Source of the DNA: Pseudohoeflea sp964511625
GTDB taxonomy: Bacteria; Pseudomonadota; Alphaproteobacteria; Rhizobiales; Rhizobiaceae
Direction of reading: 5' to 3'
NCBI GenBank assembly: GCA_964511625.1
Contig: CAZEJG010000002.1
Span: 174,797-238,796, forward strand
DNA length: 64,000 nucleotides
The notes under the pieces were generated by a model, which was not told where the DNA came from, made no database searches, and worked only from the letters and a program-made list of their open reading frames with translations. The translations under genes and the position numbers were made by a program. Shown here piece by piece: positions 1 to 8,335 of this stretch (position 1 is its first letter; the number at the start of each line of letters is the position of its first letter).

Positions 1-2
1 CA

Positions 3-683
3 AAGCTGGTTGCGTTCGAAAGCGTCTACTCCATGGACGGGGACATCTCGCCGATCGGCGACATCTGCGACGTGGCCGACGAGTTCGGCGCCATCACCTA
101 TCTCGACGAGGTCCATGCGGTCGGCATGTACGGCCCGCGCGGCGGCGGTATCGCCGAGCGCGAGGGCCTGATGGATCGCATCACCGTCATCGAGGGGACG
201 CTCGGCAAGGCCTTCGGGGTGATGGGCGGTTACATCACCGGGCCGGCCGTCCTGATCGATTTCGTCCGCTCCTTTGCCTCCGGCTTCATCTTCACCACCG
301 CCTTGCCGCCGGCACTGGCTGCCGGCGCCACCGCGTCGATCCGCTATCTCAAGGAGAGCGAGGCAGAGCGGCAGGCCCATCGCGCCGCGGTCGCCAAGGT
401 GCGTCACGCGCTCGATGCGCGCGGCATCCCGCACATGGAGAACGACAGTCACATCGTGCCGGTGATGGTCGGCAATGCATCCAAGTGCAAATGGATCTCC
501 GACGTGTTGTTGAGCAATTTCGGCATCTACGTCCAGCCGATCAACTATCCCACCGTGCCGGTCGGGACGGAACGGCTGCGGATCACCCCGACGCCGCTGC
601 ATACCGACGCGGATATCCGTCATCTCGCGGAGGCCCTGTGCTCGCTGTGGTCTCAGTGCGCGCTGGCACGTGCGGTGGCATGA
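3..683 (+). CDS. hemA: 5-aminolevulinate synthase, 3' part (5' end outside window)
   Basis: HemA condenses glycine and succinyl-CoA to 5-aminolevulinate with PLP, the first step of tetrapyrrole synthesis in alphaproteobacteria. The reading frame is open from base 3 with no start codon needed, so the N-terminal part lies upstream of the window; about 226 of the usual ~400 residues are seen. Diagnostic stretches are SMDGDISPI, the aspartate in YLDEVHAVGMYG, and EGTLGKAFG, whose lysine is the PLP Schiff-base residue. It ends just before idi on the same strand, so the two may be co-transcribed and feed haem/bacteriochlorophyll and carotenoid synthesis. Identification is firm; the paralogue name hemA rather than hemT is inferred from the photosynthesis context. 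Confidence 0.95.
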   Translation, partial: KLVAFESVYSMDGDISPIGDICDVADEFGAITYLDEVHAVGMYGPRGGGIAEREGLMDRITVIEGTLGKAFGVMGGYITGPAVLIDFVRSFASGFIFTTALPPALAAGATASIRYLKESEAERQAHRAAVAKVRHALDARGIPHMENDSHIVPVMVGNASKCKWISDVLLSNFGIYVQPINYPTVPVGTERLRITPTPLHTDADIRHLAEALCSLWSQCALARAVA

Positions 684-696
684 TAATGGCGCAGCC

Positions 697-1239
697 ATGA
701 CATCCGGTTCGATGACAAGTCCGGCGACCACGATACCGGCGGTGGCCGGAGATGGCTCGCTCTACGCGGTCGACAAGATGGACGCCCATGTTCAGGGCCT
801 GCTCCATCTTGCCGTATCGGTCTTCGTCTTCGACCGGGAGATGCTGCTCATCCAGAAGCGGTCGGCCGGGAAATATCACAGCGGCGGCCAGTGGGCGAAT
901 ACCTGCTGCTCCCATCCGAACTGGGGGGAGGGGGTCGATCGCTGCGCCGGCAGGCGGCTCGAGGAGGAGCTCGGCTTCACCCTGCCGCTGACCCGGCACG
1001 AGACGATCGAGTACCAGGCCAGCGTCGGCAACGGCCTGAGCGAGCATGAGCGCGTGACACTCTACAGTGCGGAGGCAAAGCGGGGCGATCTCTCCATCCA
1101 GCCGAACCCGCAGGAAGTGTCGGACTTCCGCTGGATTGCCCCTGACGACCTCAAGCGTGAAATGGATGCGACACCCGAGGCCTTCACGCCGTGGTTCCGC
1201 ATCTACCTGCAGCGCTTCCCGAGCCTCAACTTCGCCTGA
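697..1239 (+). CDS. idi: isopentenyl-diphosphate delta-isomerase, type I
   Basis: Idi interconverts IPP and DMAPP, providing the allylic primer for carotenoids and the phytyl/geranylgeranyl tail of bacteriochlorophyll. The Nudix-fold protein shows QWANTCCSHPNWGE (catalytic Cys and metal-binding His) and the Nudix-like helix RRLEEELG, followed by the conserved GLSEHE segment. An ATG at 697 gives 180 residues, close to the ~176 of Rhodobacter Idi; an in-frame ATG at 670 would overlap hemA by 14 nt and add nine non-conserved residues. It follows hemA directly and is followed by a strong hairpin terminator. Alternative start is the only real uncertainty. Confidence 0.93.
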   Translation: MTSGSMTSPATTIPAVAGDGSLYAVDKMDAHVQGLLHLAVSVFVFDREMLLIQKRSAGKYHSGGQWANTCCSHPNWGEGVDRCAGRRLEEELGFTLPLTRHETIEYQASVGNGLSEHERVTLYSAEAKRGDLSIQPNPQEVSDFRWIAPDDLKREMDATPEAFTPWFRIYLQRFPSLNFA

Positions 1240-1363
1240 AGGCGGGTGCCGGCCGCAGCGCCGGCTCGCACCTCGCATCCTTTCATTTCAGCAGACAGTA
1301 CAGGCGGTCGGACCATGGCCGTGCCGCGGATCTCCGAGAGGCCGGCTACAGTGTGAGGCCATA

Positions 1364-1391
1364 AAAAAGGGAGCCAGGAGGCTCCCTTTTT
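1364..1391. terminator. bidirectional rho-independent terminator between idi and pufC
   Basis: A perfect 12-bp stem (AAAAAGGGAGCC / GGCTCCCTTTTT) with an AGGA loop carries an A tract on one side and a T tract on the other. It therefore works as an intrinsic terminator in both directions, for hemA-idi from the left and for the puf operon from the right. Confidence 0.9.
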
Positions 1392-1420
1392 CAGATAACT
1401 TCTGCAGTCCGCCCGGGCTA

Positions 1421-2557
1421 TCAGTCCTGGGCGTCGGCGACTTTCGTCGGCTGTGCCGGTTCCAGGGAACTCGACTGTGGCTCCGCGCCCATCACCTGGG
1501 TCGTGCCAGGCTCGTAGGTGCTGTAGTCTGGCACGTCCGTCGGTCCCTTCTTGCCGAGAGAGTCGACGTAGTCCTTGAGCATGGAGACGCCATACAGGGG
1601 CTTCTGCACGCCGTTGTGGCACGTTGAGCAACCCACCTTGAAGACGTCGCCTTCGGGGCCCTTGCGGTCGTCGGGGAAGACCGGTGAAAGCCCGGTGAGA
1701 TAGGTCTGGTTGAGGTCGCGGGTCATCCGGATCCCGTGCCAGGCGGTGACCCGCTGCGGCGGGCTCTGGTCCCAGTCGTTGAAGGCGCGGGAGTTGTGGC
1801 AGGTCACGCAATTGACCCCCAGCGATTCCGACATGTACATCATCAGCGCCCAGGTTTCCTCGGTCTCCTTGACGCCGGCGGCGTTGGTTCCGGTCGGAAG
1901 GGCGGTGAGCGAATGCACCCGGATGTTCTTGTCGCCCAGCAGGTAGTCCATGAGCGCGTTCTGCGGCAGCGACGTTCCGCCCACGAACTGGCCGGCGACG
2001 TTCTGTCCGGCCCGGCTCATGTTGCTGGCCGGCTTGGGTTCCTGATCGTCATACCAGTGGTTGGCCGGAACTCCCTGGCCCCTGTGGCAGGAGTAGCAGG
2101 TGACGCCGGTCTGCCCGACATGGGGCGTCCAGTCGACGTTGATGGCCTGGTTCATCTGGATCATCCGGCGGGAAACCACCTTCCGGTAGTTTTCGTCCGA
2201 CGCCATGTTCTCGATGTTGTGGCAGTAGCCACAGCCCTCGTCAGGTGCGACCCACTCGGTGATCGACGCCATGAACTGGTTGAACTGATCATCGGAAAGA
2301 TTGCCGAGGATCTGGACGTTTTCGTAGATGTCCCCGGCGCGGTCGCCCTCGGGGTCGGCCTCCCACGGCGCTTCAGGAACGATGTTCGCAGTCTGTAGCG
2401 CGGTGATCTTCTCGATGTCCTGTTCGAGATACATGCCCGTCCCGCGATAACCGATCTGAGTGGTTTCGACAGGCGGGGCGTCCCAGCCGGCGCCGACGAA
2501 GCTGGCGACGGCGAGAAGGGTTCCGGCGGTCGCAGCAAAAGGTATCCAGAGTTGCAT
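1421..2557 (-). CDS. pufC: photosynthetic reaction centre tetrahaem cytochrome c subunit
   Basis: PufC sits on the periplasmic face of the reaction centre and re-reduces the photo-oxidised special pair. Four CXXCH haem motifs are visible (CGYCH, CYSCH, CVTCH, CSTCH), together with the Met ligand helices typical of the family. The start at 2557 (MQLWIPF...) is preceded by GGGAGAAGAAC; a longer open frame upstream lies over pufM and is not conserved. The N-terminus has one hydrophobic segment without an obvious lipobox Cys, so it is probably membrane-anchored by an uncleaved helix (inference). It is the last gene of pufQBALMC, 11 nt after pufM, and is followed by the 1364-1391 terminator. 378 residues. 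Confidence 0.97.
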   Translation of the reverse strand: MQLWIPFAATAGTLLAVASFVGAGWDAPPVETTQIGYRGTGMYLEQDIEKITALQTANIVPEAPWEADPEGDRAGDIYENVQILGNLSDDQFNQFMASITEWVAPDEGCGYCHNIENMASDENYRKVVSRRMIQMNQAINVDWTPHVGQTGVTCYSCHRGQGVPANHWYDDQEPKPASNMSRAGQNVAGQFVGGTSLPQNALMDYLLGDKNIRVHSLTALPTGTNAAGVKETEETWALMMYMSESLGVNCVTCHNSRAFNDWDQSPPQRVTAWHGIRMTRDLNQTYLTGLSPVFPDDRKGPEGDVFKVGCSTCHNGVQKPLYGVSMLKDYVDSLGKKGPTDVPDYSTYEPGTTQVMGAEPQSSSLEPAQPTKVADAQD

Positions 2558-2568
2558 TGTTCTTCTCC

Positions 2569-3549
2569 CTACTGCGCGACGATCGCGGGGACCGCCGGGT
2601 CGACAACGCCTGGATAGATGTCGGGAAGCGGCGACACGATACCGTGCTCCATGCCCCACAGGTACCAGTTGTCGACAACGGTGCCGGTCAAGAGGATGCC
2701 GATGCCTCCGGTCAGAGGCGTCAGGATGGCGAACCACCAGGCCCAGCGGTGAATGGATTCCATGGTGGCGTTGAACCCCATCGTCCAACGCCAGAAGAGC
2801 GCGGCTCTCTCGGATGCGGTCCCGCGGTCGGTGATCTGCTCGAGCTCGCGCTCACCGCCATATTTGCCGACTGCCAGGATGGTCGCGCCGTGCATGGCGA
2901 ACAGCAGGACAGAGCCATAGAGGAAGACGATCGAGAGGCAGTGGAACGGGTTGTAGTAGAGGTTGCCGTAGCGGATCGAGAAAGCGGCCGTCCAGTCGAG
3001 ATGGGGGAAGATGCCGAAGGGCACGGCTTCCGAGAAATTGCCCATCAGCAGGGGGCGGATGAAGCCGAGAACGAGGAAGAGCCAGATCGCCGAGGCGAAG
3101 GCCCAGGCGACGTGGGTCCCCATTTCCAGCGCGCGTGCGCGGCGGTAGATGCGCACCCACCACAGAATGACCGAGGTCGTCAGGAAGAAGCCTGCGATCA
3201 GCCACCAGCCGCCGTCATTGAGGGGCGGCAGGACGGTGATGCCGTAGTGGGCCGGCGGCGGCTCGAGCGCGAGCCAGAACAGCTGGCGGACGAACTGGAT
3301 CGGATCCCAGCCCACGGATGCCAGCATGTTGAGGCCGATGATCTCGAAGGCGATGAAGCCGAAGACCAGCGAGAGGGTTCCCAGATAGCCCAGATAGATG
3401 GGGCCGATCTGCGCGTTGCCGATCCAACCGAACAGGCGCGACATCTGCGGCGTGCCCTTGCGGGCGCTGTCGCCCCGGGGCAGCGGGATGCCTTCCTCGA
3501 CGGGGCCGCTGATCTGAATGGTGGTGAAGATGTTCTGATACTGGGTCAT
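2569..3549 (-). CDS. pufM: photosynthetic reaction centre M subunit
   Basis: PufM forms the reaction-centre core heterodimer with PufL, binding the special-pair bacteriochlorophylls, bacteriopheophytin, QA and the non-haem iron. Its 326 residues contain five membrane helices and the hallmark HLDWTAAFSIRYGNLYYNPFH, which carries the special-pair histidine. The start at 3549 (MTQYQNIFTTIQ) matches the family N-terminus; upstream in-frame codons lie inside pufL. It lies 11 nt after pufL and just before pufC. Confidence 0.97.
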   Translation of the reverse strand: MTQYQNIFTTIQISGPVEEGIPLPRGDSARKGTPQMSRLFGWIGNAQIGPIYLGYLGTLSLVFGFIAFEIIGLNMLASVGWDPIQFVRQLFWLALEPPPAHYGITVLPPLNDGGWWLIAGFFLTTSVILWWVRIYRRARALEMGTHVAWAFASAIWLFLVLGFIRPLLMGNFSEAVPFGIFPHLDWTAAFSIRYGNLYYNPFHCLSIVFLYGSVLLFAMHGATILAVGKYGGERELEQITDRGTASERAALFWRWTMGFNATMESIHRWAWWFAILTPLTGGIGILLTGTVVDNWYLWGMEHGIVSPLPDIYPGVVDPAVPAIVAQ

Positions 3550-3560
3550 GATCTTTCCCC

Positions 3561-4406
3561 TCAGCTCCAGATCGGCAGCGACAGCCACCAGTTCCACCAG
3601 CGGGGCCAGCCCTGGTTCCAGAACGGTCCGCTGATGATGATGCAGACGGCGCTCCAGAATCCGGCGTTGAGCGCCAGGATCAGGCCGAGCCGGTGGATGC
3701 CGAGGGTGCCGATCGAGTACCCGATGATGTCACGGAAGAAGGTGTCCTCGTATTCCGGCGTCTTGACTTCCGCCTGCTTGCCGCCGCCCTCAAGGGATTC
3801 CCCGGGGTTGGCCGCCGACAGGATCAGGCCGCCGTGAAGCGCCAGCGCCAGGCAGGTGGTGAAGAAGAACGACACCGCAATCATGTGCGCCGGATTGTAG
3901 TGGAAATGCAGATACTGGTAGCCGACGTTGGACACCCAATCGAGATGGCTGAAAATGCCATAGGGGAAACCGTGTCCCCAGGCACCCAGCAACAGTGGCC
4001 GGAAGACGACCAGCGTGGCATAGGCGAAGATCGCGACGGAAAACGCGAAGGGAACGTGATAGCCGATTCCCAGCTTTCGGCAGATTTCCACCTCGCGCAG
4101 CGCCCAGGAGCAGAACGCCCCGAGCGCGCAGACGGTGATGATCTGCCAGAGCCCGCCTTCCTTGAGCGGCGCGAGCGCCAGTCCGTAGGACAGGTCGGGC
4201 GGGGCGATCGAGATCTGCCAGATGTTCCAGGTCGGGCCGAGCGCGGCACCGTATAATATCAGGGCCGTTCCGAGGCCGGCGAAGAAAGCGGTCGTGACGC
4301 CGAAGAAGCCGACATAGAAGGGACCAATCCAGAAGTCGAAGAGATCGCCGCCGATGAGCGTCCCACCGCGCACGCGATATTTGCGTTCAAAACTCAGCAG
4401 CGCCAT
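3561..4406 (-). CDS. pufL: photosynthetic reaction centre L subunit
   Basis: PufL is the second core polypeptide of the type-2 reaction centre, holding the active-branch pigments and the QB site. The 281-residue product begins MALLSFERKYRVRGG, exactly the family start, and contains HLDWVSNVGYQYLHFHYNPAH with the special-pair and accessory pigment histidines. Earlier in-frame codons up to 4472 overlap the pufA-pufL hairpin region and are not conserved. It is preceded by a stable stem-loop (4461-4500) that separates the light-harvesting and reaction-centre parts of the transcript. Confidence 0.97.
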   Translation of the reverse strand: MALLSFERKYRVRGGTLIGGDLFDFWIGPFYVGFFGVTTAFFAGLGTALILYGAALGPTWNIWQISIAPPDLSYGLALAPLKEGGLWQIITVCALGAFCSWALREVEICRKLGIGYHVPFAFSVAIFAYATLVVFRPLLLGAWGHGFPYGIFSHLDWVSNVGYQYLHFHYNPAHMIAVSFFFTTCLALALHGGLILSAANPGESLEGGGKQAEVKTPEYEDTFFRDIIGYSIGTLGIHRLGLILALNAGFWSAVCIIISGPFWNQGWPRWWNWWLSLPIWS

Positions 4407-4460
4407 TTCAAGCCTCCCAAGAAACGTCAGCCTCTTCCAACCAGGGCCGACAGGCGGTTC

Positions 4461-4500
4461 GGCGGCGGCCATATCCCCGAAGGGAAAACTGGCCGCCGCC
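4461..4500 (-). promoter_or_regulatory. pufA-pufL intercistronic stem-loop
   Basis: A 10-bp perfect GC stem (GGCGGCGGCC / GGCCGCCGCC) encloses a 20-nt loop that itself can fold CCCTTCGGGG. In Rhodobacter such hairpins at this exact location act as decay barriers that stabilise pufBA over pufLM mRNA; the same role here is inference from position and structure. Confidence 0.75.
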
Positions 4501-4505
4501 CGTTT

Positions 4506-4703
4506 TCAGCCGATGAGCCTCAGATCCCCATCCATCGAGACGGATTGCTCGATCGAACTGGTCTGGAGCGGTTTGCCCTCCAGCCAGTTGAACCGATCCG
4601 TGCTCAGCAGGATGAAATGGATCAGGATGGCGAGCGTGAACAGGAAGACCGACAGGGCGACAAGCGCTCTGCGCGGATCGAACATGAGCCAAATTCTCCA
4701 CAT
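4506..4703 (-). CDS. pufA: light-harvesting 1 (B875-type) alpha polypeptide
   Basis: LH1 alpha antenna subunit, 65 residues, single membrane helix. The N-terminal MWRIWLMFDPRRALVALSVF and the bacteriochlorophyll-ligating His in ILIHFILLST are typical of PufA. The C-terminus is somewhat extended relative to the shortest family members. It lies 12 nt after pufB, and the transcript then enters the pufA-pufL hairpin. Confidence 0.96.
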   Translation of the reverse strand: MWRIWLMFDPRRALVALSVFLFTLAILIHFILLSTDRFNWLEGKPLQTSSIEQSVSMDGDLRLIG

Positions 4704-4715
4704 GTTGCGATCTCC

Positions 4716-4937
4716 CTACGCCAGCATCGGCAGAAGCGCCTGAGCCGTCTGGTGGATGCCTTCGAGTGAGGCATAGCCATCCGGACCAGGAATCCAGGGA
4801 CGCCACAGCCAGACCAAGATATGCGCGACGATCGCAATCGCCGTGAATATCAAAAAGCCTTGGATGAAGAATCCGTGGACCTCTTGCGCTTCGCTTTCGG
4901 TCAGACCCGAAAGTGAGACATTTGATGTGTCAGCCAT
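4716..4937 (-). CDS. pufB: light-harvesting 1 (B875-type) beta polypeptide
   Basis: LH1 beta antenna subunit, 73 residues. SGLTESEAQEVHGFF and the ligand His in AIVAHILVWLWRPW are the signature of PufB. The ATG at 4937 is chosen because a strong AGGAGG lies 8-9 nt upstream; the GTG three codons earlier overlaps that ribosome site. It is the first gene of the LH1/reaction-centre block, following pufQ after about 118 nt. Confidence 0.96.
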   Translation of the reverse strand: MADTSNVSLSGLTESEAQEVHGFFIQGFLIFTAIAIVAHILVWLWRPWIPGPDGYASLEGIHQTAQALLPMLA

Positions 4938-4962
4938 CAAATTCACCTCCTAGTCTCGAAAA

Positions 4963-4979
4963 CCGCGGAGCCCCCGCGG
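4963..4979 (-). promoter_or_regulatory. small GC hairpin between pufQ and pufB
   Basis: Two copies of the self-complementary CCGCGG are separated by five bases, giving a short GC stem just upstream of the pufB ribosome site. It may be a processing or stability element of the puf mRNA; no T tract follows, so it is not a classical terminator. Confidence 0.35.
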
Positions 4980-5055
4980 CGGGGTTCCAGAGAGGCTTGA
5001 AGTGCAGCCCCGCTGGTCTTTTGCCGATGTCGAGAACAATCGGCAAAATTGTATT

Positions 5056-5289
5056 TCACATGTAAAACGTGTATCCGATGGCTGCGTGTGCGGCCGCCCG
5101 GGCTTCCGCGACGAGCGATGTGCCGGCCTTGCCGCCGTGCGGATCAAAGGCGGAGACGATCCGCGTCACGACCGCTGCCGCGAGGCACAGCGGGAAGACC
5201 AGAAGAAACAGCCGCTTCATCGTTCTGCGTTCGGCGTTGCGGTCCCGATAGCGGCCAACCGGCCCGTCGTCATGAACAGTCGAGTACAT
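5056..5289 (-). CDS. pufQ: PufQ-like cytochrome subunit / puf operon protein
   Basis: Small protein (77 residues) with one membrane helix (KRLFLLVFPLCLAAAVVTRI) and the conserved C-terminus EARAAAHAAIGYTF. PufQ is required for normal bacteriochlorophyll synthesis in Rhodobacter and is thought to help deliver or assemble pigment. The family is short and divergent, so the call rests on the helix, the C-terminal motif and its canonical place between bchZ and pufB. bchZ ends 38 nt upstream, which fits read-through in a bchCXYZ-puf superoperon. Confidence 0.85.
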   Translation of the reverse strand: MYSTVHDDGPVGRYRDRNAERRTMKRLFLLVFPLCLAAAVVTRIVSAFDPHGGKAGTSLVAEARAAAHAAIGYTFYM

Positions 5290-5327
5290 TCTGGATCCTC
5301 CTCTGAGGCGTCGCCCGTCCGGTACGG

Positions 5328-6773
5328 TCAGGCCATTTCCTTGGTCATGCGTCGTGTCTTCTCGATATGCTTCAGTTCGACCTCCGAAGAATTCTCTTCA
5401 AAGGCCCGCCGTTCTGCGTCTTCCCGCAGCCGCTTGGCTGCCGAGATACGGACGAGAACCGGTTCCCTGGCGATCAGCGCGTCCAGTGCGGTCTGCGCTT
5501 CAGGCTTCCATGCGATCTCCCGGCGGGCTCGGGCTGCCGTCGGTTCGATGGCGTCGAGTTCGCCGGCGCGCGGCAGGATCTCGAACAGCATGTCGAACAG
5601 CGCGTTGCAGATTTCCTGGACGAGCCAGGTGGCGCCGGAATAACCCATCACCGGCGTGCCGGTGTGGCGGCGCACATAGGCGCCGGGATAGGACATCTGG
5701 ATGAACTTGCCGCGGGCGCCTGCCTCGGCCATGTACATCCGCTCGTTGAACGAGCCGAACATGACCATCGGCGGTGTGGTCGCGATCTTTTCGGCGATGT
5801 CGTGATTGTCGGTCTTGGTTCCCGCCTTGCGCGCCGTCGAGAAGGCGCAGGGCAGGCCCATCTCCTCTTCGAGGAAATTGCGAATGCCGCGCGCGTAGGT
5901 CTCGTTGGCGACGACTGCGAAGCTGGCGGTGGCGAAAAAGTCCTGCGTGACGGAGCGCCACAGATCCCACAGGGGCTTGAGCGTCGTATGCTTTTCGCGT
6001 GCGATGAACGGTGCCGGATCGAGGTCGAGGAGTCCGCCCAGTGTTTCGAGAAAAGCCGTCGTCGAATGGATTCCGATCGGGGCCTGCAGATAGGGCCGCT
6101 CCAGCGTCTCGCACAGAAGCCGGCCGAACTCGCGGTAGAGGCAGATGTTCACGTCCGCGTCCGCCAGTTTCCGGATGTCCTCGACGTGGCTTCCGAGCGG
6201 GAAGACCATGTTGACTTCAGCGCCCAGGCCTTCGACGAGGCGACGCACCTCGTGCAGGTCGGACGGCATGTTGTAGGTGCCGTAGATCGGACCGATGATG
6301 TTGACCTTCGGCCTAGCGTCGGGCTTGCGCTTCTTCAGCTTGGGCACACGCTTGGGGCCGAATTCCGTCCAGAGCCATTTCAGCGCGCGGTCGGCGCTCT
6401 GCCACTGGTCCTCGTCGATGGTCCGCGGCAGGAAACGCTTGATGTTCGAGCCCTCGGGCGTGACACCCCCTCCGATCATTTCGGCAATGGAACCGGTGAC
6501 GACGACGGCGGGCAGGTCCGGGTCGAGCGCCTGGCGGGCCCGCTTCATCGCGGTCTCGGTCCCGTGCTGGCCAAGCTCGTCCTCGGACAATCCGGAAACG
6601 ACGATCGGCAGTTCGTGCGGCGGCAGCGCGTCGGTGTAGTGAAGCACCGAGGTGACCGGAAGGTTCTCGCAGCCGACAGGGCCGTCGATGATGACCTGCA
6701 GGCCCTTGATCGCCGTGAAGGCGTAGACGCTGCCCCAGTAGCCGCCGGCCCGGTCGTGATCGAGGATCAGCAT
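5328..6773 (-). CDS. bchZ: chlorophyllide a reductase subunit Z
   Basis: With BchY it forms the catalytic NB-like component of chlorophyllide oxidoreductase (COR), which reduces ring B of chlorophyllide a on the way to bacteriochlorophyll a. The 481-residue nitrogenase-like protein begins MLILDHDRAGGYWGSVYAF and has the cluster-region Cys in DGPVGCENLP. The start overlaps the end of bchY by 7 nt, indicating translational coupling. Length and order (bchC-X-Y-Z) are as in other proteobacterial clusters. Confidence 0.97.
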   Translation of the reverse strand: MLILDHDRAGGYWGSVYAFTAIKGLQVIIDGPVGCENLPVTSVLHYTDALPPHELPIVVSGLSEDELGQHGTETAMKRARQALDPDLPAVVVTGSIAEMIGGGVTPEGSNIKRFLPRTIDEDQWQSADRALKWLWTEFGPKRVPKLKKRKPDARPKVNIIGPIYGTYNMPSDLHEVRRLVEGLGAEVNMVFPLGSHVEDIRKLADADVNICLYREFGRLLCETLERPYLQAPIGIHSTTAFLETLGGLLDLDPAPFIAREKHTTLKPLWDLWRSVTQDFFATASFAVVANETYARGIRNFLEEEMGLPCAFSTARKAGTKTDNHDIAEKIATTPPMVMFGSFNERMYMAEAGARGKFIQMSYPGAYVRRHTGTPVMGYSGATWLVQEICNALFDMLFEILPRAGELDAIEPTAARARREIAWKPEAQTALDALIAREPVLVRISAAKRLREDAERRAFEENSSEVELKHIEKTRRMTKEMA

Positions 6774-8320
6774 CCCACGCTCTCCCCGTTGTCGACCGCG
6801 TTGCGCGATTTCTGTACCGACTTGGCGTAGCTCTCGCGATAGGCGCTCTTGTCTTCGGGCACGTCTTCCCAGATGCCGGCGGTGTCGCCCTTGCCGACTC
6901 CTTCGAAGAAATCGTGCATGCGGTCAAAGCGGCCCTTGTTGGCCAGCGCCGCCGCAATCACGCCCGGCAGGGCGGCTACGCCGGCCGGCCCCATCAGCGG
7001 ACGCGCCGAAATGAGATTGGTGAAGTAGAGCGCCGGCGTGGCCTTCTCCTTGGCCTTCTGCACCACCGGGGTGGTGCCGATCGCAATGTCCGGCTCGAAA
7101 GTCTCGAAGGCTTCCAGGTCGTTCTCGAGCGATGCGCGGAAGCGGACCTCGACGCCCTTCGCCTTCAGCCACTCGGCATCGGCCTCGTTGTAGGGGGTCC
7201 TGGGGCAGGCGGTGCCGACGTATCGCAGATCCGCCCCCAGCTCGACGAGCAGGCGCCCGACGAGGAGCTCCGAGCCCTCGTAGCCCGACAGCGTGATGCG
7301 GCAGTCGAGCCGGTTGCCGGCGAGAGCCGAGGTGATGGCCCGGTGCATGATGTTGCGGCTCTGGTCGATTTTGTCTGCGGCAATCCCGCAGGACTGTCCG
7401 ATGGCCGACAGCCAGGCGTCCGTGCCCTCGACCCCGATCGGTGCGGAGCCGACGATCGGCCGTCCTGCTGCCTTGAACTCGCGGAACGTCGCCGTGTAGA
7501 ACGGATGGATGCCGGCGACGACCGCGCAGTCGAGTGCTGAATAGAGTTCGCGCCACTCGCGTACCGGCACCGTCGGGCCGGCAGCCAGTCCCATCGGTTC
7601 CAGCATGCCGCCGATGGTGACCGGGTCGGCGGGAAACATCTCGCCGACCAGCGCCACCGTCGGCTTGTCGACCAGACCGTTGCGCGGGGGAAGAACAGGC
7701 CCGTCCATGGCTTCCTGGCGGGCATAGGCGAGCATGGCGCCGGAGAGCACGTCCTTGGCCTCCGCATGGGTCGGCACCCCGAAGCCCGGCACGTCGATGC
7801 CGACGATGCGGACGCCATCAATGGCGCGCGGAAGCATCTGCAGCGGAACGCCGGAGGCGGTGGGGACGCACAGATTGGTCACCACGACCGCATCGAACTT
7901 GTCCGGGTCGGCCATCTGGTGAACGGCTTCGACGATGTCCTCATAGAGCTTGCCGGTGACGAGCGTCTCGGAACTGAACGGCACATAGCCGACAGAGCGC
8001 TTCGCGCCGTAGAAATGCGAGGTGAAGGTAAGGCCGTAGACGCAGCAGGCGGATCCCGAGAGAATGGTGGCCACCCGGCGCATGCGCAGGCCGACACGCA
8101 GCGAGCCGAAGGCCGGGCACATGGATTGCGGCTGGTCGTGCGGCCCTTTCGGGTAATCGGCCTCGTAGCGGTCCATCAGGTCGGCCTTGCCGGCGGCGCG
8201 GCTGGCGGCCTTGGACAACTCAGCCCCGTTATGGCACCCGGCCTCCTGCGGAGCGGTGGCGACGTCGTCCGTCACGCTCTCGCTGTTTTCAGGCCTGGGA
8301 CGATTGGGATGCGTTTCCAT
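6767..8320 (-). CDS. bchY: chlorophyllide a reductase subunit Y
   Basis: NifD/BchN-like partner of BchZ in COR. The 517-residue product has Cys residues for cluster coordination in QSMCPAFGS, GSACCVYG and TNLCVPTASG. It follows bchX by 15 nt and overlaps bchZ. The first ~60 residues are polar and variable, as is normal for the family, so the exact start is slightly uncertain. Confidence 0.97.
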   Translation of the reverse strand: METHPNRPRPENSESVTDDVATAPQEAGCHNGAELSKAASRAAGKADLMDRYEADYPKGPHDQPQSMCPAFGSLRVGLRMRRVATILSGSACCVYGLTFTSHFYGAKRSVGYVPFSSETLVTGKLYEDIVEAVHQMADPDKFDAVVVTNLCVPTASGVPLQMLPRAIDGVRIVGIDVPGFGVPTHAEAKDVLSGAMLAYARQEAMDGPVLPPRNGLVDKPTVALVGEMFPADPVTIGGMLEPMGLAAGPTVPVREWRELYSALDCAVVAGIHPFYTATFREFKAAGRPIVGSAPIGVEGTDAWLSAIGQSCGIAADKIDQSRNIMHRAITSALAGNRLDCRITLSGYEGSELLVGRLLVELGADLRYVGTACPRTPYNEADAEWLKAKGVEVRFRASLENDLEAFETFEPDIAIGTTPVVQKAKEKATPALYFTNLISARPLMGPAGVAALPGVIAAALANKGRFDRMHDFFEGVGKGDTAGIWEDVPEDKSAYRESYAKSVQKSRNAVDNGESVGC

Positions 8321-8335
8321 TGTCCTGTCCGATGG

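Noticed and set aside
1421..2568. pufX downstream of pufM.
   Set aside because: The gene after pufM is the tetrahaem pufC; no small PufX-like frame exists.
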